From CAIXSC01 sp040381235 (GTDB lineage: Bacteria; Planctomycetota; Planctomycetia; Pirellulales; Pirellulaceae): 5,519 nucleotides of DNA. The notes under the pieces are model-generated. The model was not told the origin of the DNA. It did no database searches and saw nothing but the letters and a program-made list of their open reading frames with translations. Both the position numbers and the translations under genes were made by a program. The stretch is from the NCBI GenBank assembly GCA_040381235.1, contig JBEIHS010000491.1, positions 1-5,519 on the forward strand, read 5' to 3'. This document shows positions 1 through 5,086 of the stretch, piece by piece (position 1 is the first letter of the stretch; every line of letters starts with the position of its first letter).

Positions 1-1
1 G

Positions 2-391
2 CAAACCACCTGCACGCCCGTGCGGACGGTGACGGTCGCCCATCCGCTGCACGTCAGCTACGCGGGGCCGATGCCGCTCCAAGCGAAACTCGACGCCAAG
101 GCGGGCGTCACGGTGAAGTTGACCGGTAAGGTCGAACGGCGGTTCGGACTGGCGGGCGATGTGACCGTGTCGGTCGTCGGCCTGCCTGCCGGGGTCGCTG
201 TTCCCAAGGCGCCGGTCAAAGCCGATCAAACCGACTTCGAGTTGGAACTGAAGTTTCCGGCCAATCAACCACCGGGCGTGCTCGGCAGTTTGGCGTTGTT
301 CGTCACCGGCAAGATGACGCCGCAATCGCCCCAGGAAGTCCGCAGCGCCGACGTTCCGGTGCCGCTGGAATTGCTCGCGCCCGCCCCGTAG
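2..391 (+). CDS. C-terminal part of a secreted all-beta (pre-peptidase/Ig-like type) protein, 5' end outside window
   Basis: The reading frame is open from the first complete codon at position 2 and ends at TAG 389-391, giving 129 visible residues. The GTG at 20 is only an internal codon, because the frame stays open upstream of it. What is seen: alternating hydrophobic and polar stretches typical of beta strands, the pattern VTVSVVGLPAGVAVPKA followed by a polar turn and ELELKFPA, then a Pro/Ala-rich end. This resembles the beta-sandwich modules at the C-termini of planctomycete pre-peptidase-domain (PPC) proteins, where segments describing 'VTLTVSGLPAGV' are common. Such proteins are exported and often lie upstream of DUF1549/DUF1553 genes, as here (40 nt gap to the next start). 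No catalytic motif is visible in this fragment. The family assignment is an inference from pattern and context; that it is coding is well supported by frame, codon bias and spacing. Confidence 0.75.
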   Translation, partial: QTTCTPVRTVTVAHPLHVSYAGPMPLQAKLDAKAGVTVKLTGKVERRFGLAGDVTVSVVGLPAGVAVPKAPVKADQTDFELELKFPANQPPGVLGSLALFVTGKMTPQSPQEVRSADVPVPLELLAPAP

Positions 392-409
392 AGTCGACAA
401 CGCGGATGG

Positions 410-423
410 TCCTCCGCAGGAGA
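410..423 (+). promoter_or_regulatory. Ribosome binding site of the DUF1549/DUF1553 gene, inside a small hairpin
   Basis: AGGAG at 418-422 lies 9 nt before the ATG at 432 and fixes that start. Just upstream is a complementary stretch, so the segment can fold on itself: CTCC (412-415) pairs with GGAG (419-422), or TCCT (410-413) with AGGA (418-421). The binding site is clear. Whether the hairpin masks it in vivo is speculation, because the stem has only four base pairs. Confidence 0.65.
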
Positions 424-431
424 TATCGCCG

Positions 432-2966
432 ATGAGCGTTTCCCGTTTCTGGTCGCGGCCGCGTGGTCTTACGGTGGCGGTTTGGCTGGCGGTCGCGAGC
501 TTCGCCGCATTCGGCGGCCTGGGCGGCGTGTCGCCGCCGTGGCTCGAAGGCCTCGCGGCCCGCTCCGCGTACGCGGCGGACCCGCCGACCATCGCGGGCG
601 ACATCCGCGTGCAACCGTCCGCGATCCGGCTCGTCCATGCCCGCCAGCCGCATTCGATTTTGGTCACGGCGACAGGCCCCGACGGCCGGATGCTCGATCT
701 GACCGGCCAGGCGACGTTCGCCACTGCCGATGCGCGGATCGCCACCGTCTCGTCGCTCGGCTGGGTCCAGCCCGTGGCCAGCGGCGAGACGCGGATCACG
801 GTTTCGGCCGGCGGCAAGACGGCGACCGTCGCGGTGACTGTCGCTTTGCCGGCAGCGGTGCCGCCGCACAGTTTTCGGCTCGACGTCATGCCCGCGCTCT
901 CGAAGGCCGGCTGCAACATGGGGGCCTGCCACGGCTATTCGCTCGGCAAGAACGGCTTCAAGCTGTCGCTCCGCGGGGCTGACGCGGCCGCCGACTTCCT
1001 GTCGATCTCCGACGAATTCCTGGAACGCCGCGTGAACCGGCATCAGCCGGCGGCCAGTCTCCTGTTGACCAAGCCGCTGGGCGAAGTGCCGCACAAGGGC
1101 GGTGTTCGGTTCGACGCCGGCAGCCTCGTCCATCAATTGATGCTCGGCTGGATCGCCGACGGAGCCCCGAACGATCCGCCGACCACGGCCGAAGTGGAAT
1201 CGATCCGCATCTACCCGCCGTCGGCGATCACGGCGCCCGGAGCTCAGCATCAACTGCAATTGATCGCCCGCGATACCGATGGCGTCGAGCGGGACGTGAC
1301 GCGGTTGGGGATTTTCACCGCCAATACGGAACGCGTGGCGACGGTCGACGACGAGGGCCTGGTGATCGCCCGCGACCTGGGGGAAACGGCGGTCGTGGCG
1401 CGGTTCGAACGGATCTTCGCCACCGCGAACTTCATTGTGCTCGGCGAGCCGGCCGGCTTCGTGCCCGAACCGGTTCCCGCCGACCATCCGATCGACCGCC
1501 ATGTGATCGAGAAGCTGAACGCCTTGCGAGTCGCTCCGTCGCCGCTGGCCCCGGATGACCGGTTCCTCCGCCGCGTCTATCTCGATTTGATCGGCGTGCA
1601 GCCGAAGCCGGAAGAACTCGCCGCCTTCCTGGCCGACACGGCCCCGGACAAGCGGGTGAAGGTGGTCGACGCGTTGTTCAAACGCCCCGAGTACATCGAT
1701 CGCTGGTCGCTCAAATGGGGCGACCTGTTGCAGAATTCCCGCGCGAATCTCAACGAGCCGGCCGTCTATTCGTTCCGCGAATGGATCCGCACGGCGATCG
1801 CCTCGAACATGCCGCTCGACGAATTCGCGCGACGCGTGTTGAGCGGCCGCGGCGGCATCCAGGACGATCCGACCGTGGCCTTCTACGCGGTCAGCAAAGA
1901 CTCGGACGAGACGCTGCAACGAGCGACCCAGGTGTTCTGCGGCGTGCGAATGCTGTGCGCGAAGTGCCACCCGCATCCGTTTGAAAACTGGACGCAAGTG
2001 GACTACTACGGGCTCCACAGCTTCTTCAACCAAGGTGGAGTGAAGCCCGATCCGCGGCTGGCCGGCCTCCCCAACGCCAAAATGGTGACGGTGAATCTCG
2101 CCGCCGGCTACTCGACCAATCCCCGCACCGGCCGCCCGCAGCCGCCGCGGTTCCTCGGCGGCAAGGAAATTGAACTCGGCACCGGCACCGACCGGCGCTT
2201 GGCCTACGCCGAGTGGCTGGTGAAGCCGGAGAATCCGTTCTTCGCCCGCGGGCTGGCCAACCGCATCTGGAGCTACTTCTTCCATCGCGGGATCATCGAT
2301 CCGGTGGACGATTTGCGGACCACCAACCCGCCGATCAACCCCGCGCTGCTCGACGCGCTGACTCGCGAACTGGTGGAAAGCAAGTTCGACGGCCGCCGCT
2401 TGATGCGGTTGATCGTGACGTCGCGAACCTATCAGCGGGACAGCGTGCCCACCAGCTCGAACGCGCACGACGACGCCAACTTCTCGCGATTCCTGCCGCG
2501 CCGCGTGCCCGCCGAATCGCTGCTCGATTCGCTGGCTCAGGCGACCGGCGTGCCGGAGAATTTCGGCAACGCCCCGCCCGGTTTCACCGCGTCGCAATTG
2601 CCCGACGCCGATGTCTCCAGCGACTTCCTCAACCTGTTCGGCAAACCGCAGCGCATGGAGGCGTGCGAATGCGAACGGGATGACGGCTCGAACATGCTGC
2701 AAGCGTTGCACTTCATCAACAGCAACACGATTCTCGGACGGCTGCGGAATCCCAATGGCCGCGTGTCGCAGCTCATCCGGCAAAAGCTCGACGACGCCGC
2801 TTTGGTGGAACAGCTCTACCAGTGGACCCTGGTCCGGCCGCCGACCGCCAAGGAAAGCGAGCTCGCCCAACAGTTCCTCCGCCAAGATCCCGCGAAACGG
2901 ACCGAAGCGGCCGAAGATCTGATGTGGGCGTTGTTCAATAGCCGCGACTTCCTGTTGATTCATTAA
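432..2966 (+). CDS. Secreted DUF1549/DUF1553 protein with two Big_2 domains and cytochrome-like Cys-His motifs
   Basis: 844 residues, complete. Residues 1-48 are a signal peptide: a basic N-terminus, a hydrophobic core at about 14-32 and a plausible cleavage after AYA at 46-48, so the protein acts outside the cytoplasm. Domains in order: Big_2 Ig-like fold (about 57-139); a cytochrome-like segment (about 140-245) with C161-x4-C166-H167 and a closing WIADGAP; a second Big_2 domain (about 256-337); DUF1549/PSCyt2 (about 350-535) with C503 and C509-A-K-C512-H513 in the typical CAKCHPHPFENW context; DUF1553/PSD1 (about 588-842) with the family-typical AEWLVKPENPFFARGLANRIW and the C745-E-C747-E-R motif before QALHFINS. 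The biochemical role of the family is not established. c-type haem attachment at the Cys-His motifs is inferred, and the wider C-x4-CH spacing makes the first site less certain. The gene is probably co-transcribed with its neighbours, since the next gene's start follows almost at once. DUF1549 genes often have a DUF1501 partner; none is visible here. Confidence 0.95.
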   Translation: MSVSRFWSRPRGLTVAVWLAVASFAAFGGLGGVSPPWLEGLAARSAYAADPPTIAGDIRVQPSAIRLVHARQPHSILVTATGPDGRMLDLTGQATFATADARIATVSSLGWVQPVASGETRITVSAGGKTATVAVTVALPAAVPPHSFRLDVMPALSKAGCNMGACHGYSLGKNGFKLSLRGADAAADFLSISDEFLERRVNRHQPAASLLLTKPLGEVPHKGGVRFDAGSLVHQLMLGWIADGAPNDPPTTAEVESIRIYPPSAITAPGAQHQLQLIARDTDGVERDVTRLGIFTANTERVATVDDEGLVIARDLGETAVVARFERIFATANFIVLGEPAGFVPEPVPADHPIDRHVIEKLNALRVAPSPLAPDDRFLRRVYLDLIGVQPKPEELAAFLADTAPDKRVKVVDALFKRPEYIDRWSLKWGDLLQNSRANLNEPAVYSFREWIRTAIASNMPLDEFARRVLSGRGGIQDDPTVAFYAVSKDSDETLQRATQVFCGVRMLCAKCHPHPFENWTQVDYYGLHSFFNQGGVKPDPRLAGLPNAKMVTVNLAAGYSTNPRTGRPQPPRFLGGKEIELGTGTDRRLAYAEWLVKPENPFFARGLANRIWSYFFHRGIIDPVDDLRTTNPPINPALLDALTRELVESKFDGRRLMRLIVTSRTYQRDSVPTSSNAHDDANFSRFLPRRVPAESLLDSLAQATGVPENFGNAPPGFTASQLPDADVSSDFLNLFGKPQRMEACECERDDGSNMLQALHFINSNTILGRLRNPNGRVSQLIRQKLDDAALVEQLYQWTLVRPPTAKESELAQQFLRQDPAKRTEAAEDLMWALFNSRDFLLIH

Positions 2967-2972
2967 TCCATG

Positions 2973-2977
2973 AGGAG
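2973..2977 (+). promoter_or_regulatory. Ribosome binding site that selects the GTG start at 2985
   Basis: AGGAG at 2973-2977 lies 7 nt before an in-frame GTG at 2985. The alternative ATG at 2970 has only cctgttgattcattaatcc upstream, with no purine-rich site, and its own second and third codons (AGG AGC) form this ribosome binding site. Together this favours GTG 2985 as the true start. Confidence 0.7.
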
Positions 2978-2984
2978 CTCAACG

Positions 2985-4454
2985 GTGCGTGTGCCATCCC
3001 GCTATCGTGTCCCCGAAGCCTCGCGGCGCTCGCTGGCATACGCTTTGTTGGCGTCGGTCGTGGCGTTCGCAGCGGCAGGCGTTTGCGGTCGGACGGAACT
3101 GGCGGCCGCCGAGCCCGAGGTGAGTTATCGGGGCGACGTGTGGCCGATTCTGAAGCGGCATTGCTGGAGCTGCCATTCGGGGAACGATCCGCAGGGCGGG
3201 CTGAAGATGGATTCGGTCGCCGACATGCTGAAGGGCGGCGACAGCGGGCCGCTCTACGTCGCGGGCAAGCCCGACGACAGCCGGTTGCTGCACGTGATTT
3301 CCGGGGAGAAGCCGTCGATGCCGCCGAAGTCGCCGCCGCTCGCGGCGCTAAAGGTCGATCTGCTGCGGCGGTGGGTTGCCAGCGGTGCCAAAGATGACTC
3401 GGGCGGTTCCCCCTTGGGACCGGCGGCCGGTCCGCCCGCCGTCGCGATCCCGGCGTCGTACCGGTATCCGGCGGCGATCAACAGCGTGGCGCTCAGCGCC
3501 GACGGCAAGCGATTGGCGGCGGCCGTGCGGAGCGAGGTGGTGTTGGTGGAACTCGATGACGCGGCGGCGGGCCCGCGGCGAGTGCCAACCGAATGCGATC
3601 TGTTGACGCATGTCGAATTCAGTCCCGATGGAACGTTGGTCGCCGCAGCCGGCGGACTGCCCGGGCGGCATGGCGAAGTGCGTTTCTTTCGCTACGCCGA
3701 TGGCGGCACCGTGGCGAACCGCCGCAGTGGCACCGACACACTCTTCCGCGGCAACTTTTCGCCCGATGGCAAGTTGTTGGCCCTGGGCGGAGCGGACGGC
3801 GCGGTGCACTTGATTCCGATCGATCCGGCGGCGGAGATTCGGCGGTTCGACCTGCATACCGACTGGGTCATGGACGTGGCGTTCGCTCCGGACGGCAAGA
3901 CGTTCGTTTCCGGCGGGCGCGATAAGGCGACGAAGATCAGCGATAGCGCCACAGGCGCGTTGTTGCGGGCGGTGGACGCGTCGCCGGACATCATCTCGGC
4001 GGTCGCCACCGATGGCCTGTTCGCCGTCTCGGCGGGCCGCGCGCGGACGTTGATCGGCTACGAGTACAAGATCGCGTTGTCGGGCGTCGGGGTTACTGGC
4101 GCTGGCAACGGCGCCCAGCCGATCACGAAACGCGATCAGTACACCAAGCCGTTTGAAGGCCAGCCCGCCGAGGTGCTCGACATGGCGGCCAGCGGCGACC
4201 GCAAACTGGTGGCGGTGGCCGGCGTGTTCGGCGAGGTCCGGGTGTATCGGATTGCGGACCGGCAGCGAGTGGCGGCGGTTCCGAACGTGCCGGCGCCGAT
4301 CTACTGCCTAACGCTCGATCAAGCCGGCACGCGGCTCGCCGTCGGCTCCAAGAGCGGCCAAGTGCTGGTGTATGAACTGCCAGCTGGCAAGCTGCTCCGC
4401 ACGATCGTCCCGGTGCCGGTCCAGCCAGTCCAAACCGCCGCAGCGGCCCCCTGA
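2985..4454 (+). CDS. Planctomycete cytochrome c (PSCyt1-type) and WD40 beta-propeller protein, exported
   Basis: 489 residues from GTG 2985, or 494 from ATG 2970 (numbers below count from the ATG). A basic N-terminus and hydrophobic run (about 21-40) followed by LAAAEPE look like a signal peptide cleaved near residue 47. The cytochrome domain (about 50-142) has the haem motif C65-W-S-C68-H69 in VWPILKRHCWSCHSG and M117 in the SMPPKSPP segment, the usual place of the distal haem ligand, ending in LLRRWVASGAKDD. Residues 168-480 hold about seven WD40-like repeats, recognisable at AINSVALSADGK, LTHVEFSPDGT, RGNFSPDGK, MDVAFAPDGK, IISAVATDG, VLDMAASGDRK and YCLTLDQAGT, enough for a closed seven-blade propeller. 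The WD dipeptide itself is missing throughout (for example KISDSATG at 322-329), and an insertion of about 35 residues separates blades 5 and 6. It starts 18 nt after the DUF1549/DUF1553 gene and probably works with that protein outside the cytoplasm. The partner or substrate is unknown. Confidence 0.93.
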   Translation: MRVPSRYRVPEASRRSLAYALLASVVAFAAAGVCGRTELAAAEPEVSYRGDVWPILKRHCWSCHSGNDPQGGLKMDSVADMLKGGDSGPLYVAGKPDDSRLLHVISGEKPSMPPKSPPLAALKVDLLRRWVASGAKDDSGGSPLGPAAGPPAVAIPASYRYPAAINSVALSADGKRLAAAVRSEVVLVELDDAAAGPRRVPTECDLLTHVEFSPDGTLVAAAGGLPGRHGEVRFFRYADGGTVANRRSGTDTLFRGNFSPDGKLLALGGADGAVHLIPIDPAAEIRRFDLHTDWVMDVAFAPDGKTFVSGGRDKATKISDSATGALLRAVDASPDIISAVATDGLFAVSAGRARTLIGYEYKIALSGVGVTGAGNGAQPITKRDQYTKPFEGQPAEVLDMAASGDRKLVAVAGVFGEVRVYRIADRQRVAAVPNVPAPIYCLTLDQAGTRLAVGSKSGQVLVYELPAGKLLRTIVPVPVQPVQTAAAAP

Positions 4455-4493
4455 GCCCTCGTGCCAGCGAACGGGCTAGTTGTCACCGACAAC
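4454..4493 (+). terminator. Two hairpins at the end of the operon, possible transcript 3' end
   Basis: AGCCC (4454-4458), starting in the stop codon, can pair with GGGCT (4473-4477) across a 14-nt loop. It is followed at once by a perfect 6-bp hairpin, GTTGTC (4479-4484) with GACAAC (4488-4493), loop ACC. No T-tract follows, so this is not a classic intrinsic terminator. It could be a Rho-dependent end, an RNA-stabilising structure or chance. The position directly after the last gene of the operon and before a convergent gene is what supports the call. Confidence 0.3.
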
Positions 4494-4664
4494 AGCATGT
4501 GCGGCGAGCAAGATGCGGCAGAGGACGGACTGGAAGTCCATGGCACACAGGAAAGTGTGCAAATTCAAGACTTGCGCCTCGGGTTCCGATGGCTGGCTCT
4601 TCGAGACCGACGGAGTTCAGTCGTGCTGCCCTCGATTGCGCTTCGGGTCACGATGCCCGGCTTG
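4494..4664. other. Intergenic stretch with several small hairpins, no convincing gene
   Basis: This gap separates the WD40 gene from the convergent Cys-rich gene. The forward frames crossing it (for example 4480-4830) have no recognisable protein pattern and run into the reverse-strand gene. Perfect or near-perfect short stems are frequent: GGACT/AGTCC (4527-4531 with 4535-4539, loop GGA), GCACAC/GTGTGC (4543-4548 with 4555-4560), TCGG/CCGA (4579-4582 with 4586-4589) and GGCTC/GAG-a-CC (4595-4599 with 4603-4608). It may carry a structured RNA or RNA processing sites, but no known RNA family is recognised. No tRNA or SRP-like consensus is present. Confidence 0.35.
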
Positions 4665-4689
4665 TTATCCCGATGTACCGGTTGAATCG
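4572..4689. repeat. Imperfect tandem duplication, unit about 65 bp
   Basis: Segment 4572-4597 (ttgcgcctcgggttccgatg and on) matches 4636-4661 (ttgcgcttcgggtcacgatg and on) at 21 of 26 positions by hand alignment. The similarity continues in order: CCGA at 4607 and 4670, then GTTcAgTCG (4615-4623) and GTTgAaTCG (4681-4689), with offsets of 63 to 66 nt. Between these blocks the match is weak. This fits an old tandem duplication that has diverged, in non-coding DNA and slightly overlapping the 3' end of the reverse-strand Cys-rich gene. Only two units are visible. Chance similarity in GC-rich DNA is possible. Confidence 0.4.
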
Positions 4690-4970
4690 CATTTCCGCAC
4701 GACCGTTGACGACGCGGCACTGGCCGCCGCGTCGGGCGACGCCGAGGGCGCTGCCTGCGGGTCGGGTTCGGTGGCCGGACTGCTCGCCGAGCCAGCGGCC
4801 GGGACCGGTGCGGGCCTGGGGGCGAAATGAGGGCAGCGCGTGACTGGCTGGCGGGGGTATTTCGGAAACCTGGCGTCGACGAACGAGACTTCGCACAGGA
4901 AGAACACCGAGCCTTTCCCCGAGACGATATGGCGGCACTGGACACACTGCGGGCAGAGATCGCGGAGCAT
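4665..4970 (-). CDS. Small Cys-rich protein with Ala/Pro-rich tail, putative metal-binding
   Basis: 101 residues on the minus strand, from ATG at 4970-4968 to TAA at 4667-4665. An in-frame stop at 5018-5016 and the lack of other ATG, GTG or TTG codons between them leave this ATG as the only usual start. Residues 1-49 are compact: C6-x2-C9-x2-C12, then GKGSVFFLC26, then RFPKYPRQPVTRC46. The Cys spacing suggests a zinc ribbon or another metal-binding knot, and as far as I recall, short planctomycete hypothetical proteins share the 'RFPKYPPQPV-x-R-C' element. Residues 50-101 are Ala/Pro/Ser-rich and probably disordered. No signal peptide or membrane segment is present, so it should be cytoplasmic. 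Codon third positions in the Cys-rich part are GC-rich like the neighbours. No Shine-Dalgarno site precedes the start; instead there are two C-runs. It is divergent from the EEP gene. Function unknown. Confidence 0.6.
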   Translation of the reverse strand: MLRDLCPQCVQCRHIVSGKGSVFFLCEVSFVDARFPKYPRQPVTRCPHFAPRPAPVPAAGSASSPATEPDPQAAPSASPDAAASAASSTVVRKCDSTGTSG

Positions 4971-4994
4971 TGGGGGGAATGGACCTGGGGGGAA
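4971..4994 (-). repeat. Two direct copies of a 9-mer with a C-run, directly before the start of the Cys-rich gene
   Basis: On the minus strand TTCCCCCCA occurs at 4994-4986 and again at 4979-4971, a period of 15 nt, the second copy touching the ATG. On the plus strand these are TGGGGGGAA twice. The position fits a leader or operator element of the small gene, replacing a normal Shine-Dalgarno site. The repeat is directly visible; any function is inferred. Confidence 0.5.
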
Positions 4995-5003
4995 AAGCGA
5001 ACT

Positions 5004-5028
5004 GTTGGCCGGACATCATCCGGCTGGC
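5004..5028. promoter_or_regulatory. Inverted repeat in the divergent intergenic region, operator candidate
   Basis: GCCGG (5008-5012) and CCGGC (5020-5024) flank the 7-nt centre ACATCAT. At RNA level the stem can extend outward through three G-U pairs to G5004-C5028. It lies midway between the divergent starts at 4970 and 5087. A weak -10-like element (TAAGAT, 5036-5041) follows on the plus strand, with no good -35 box at the right distance. A dyad at this place could be a regulator site for one or both genes, or a chance palindrome in GC-rich DNA. Confidence 0.3.
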
Positions 5029-5055
5029 GACGGGATAAGATAGGGGAGGCGGCAA

Positions 5056-5082
5056 GGGCGGTTCGGGGAGCCGGGAGCGGGG
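5056..5082 (+). promoter_or_regulatory. G-quadruplex-type motif containing the ribosome binding site of the EEP gene
   Basis: Four G-runs, GGG (5056-5058), GGGG (5065-5068), GGG (5073-5075) and GGGG (5079-5082), are separated by loops of 6, 4 and 3 nt, which meets the usual G3-N1-7 quadruplex rule. A fifth run lies at 5043-5046. The likely Shine-Dalgarno site GGGAG (5073-5077), 9 nt before the ATG at 5087, lies within the third run, so a folded mRNA could hide it. Folding and regulation are not shown. Confidence 0.4.
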
Positions 5083-5086
5083 TAAG

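Noticed and set aside
303..2963. An 886-codon open frame on the minus strand, antisense to almost the whole DUF1549/DUF1553 gene.
   Set aside because: The protein is Arg/His/Gly-rich with no domain pattern, as expected for the antisense of GC-rich codons. The plus-strand frame has a signal peptide, a ribosome binding site and clear domains.
3083..3397. A 104-codon forward frame inside the cytochrome/WD40 gene.
   Set aside because: An out-of-frame shadow, Arg/Ala/Gly-rich, within a clearly coding region.
4679..4690. CGGTTGAATCGC, which resembles a tRNA T-loop.
   Set aside because: No acceptor, D-arm or anticodon stem can be formed around it on either strand.
4480..4830. A forward frame of 116 codons across the intergenic gap, with CKFKTC and SCCPRLRFGSRCPAC segments that look like paired cysteines.
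   Set aside because: No ribosome binding site before its ATG, no recognised family, an Ala/Gly-rich low-complexity second half, and an overlap with the better supported minus-strand Cys-rich gene. Part of it is the imperfect repeat. Some doubt remains for 4540-4665.
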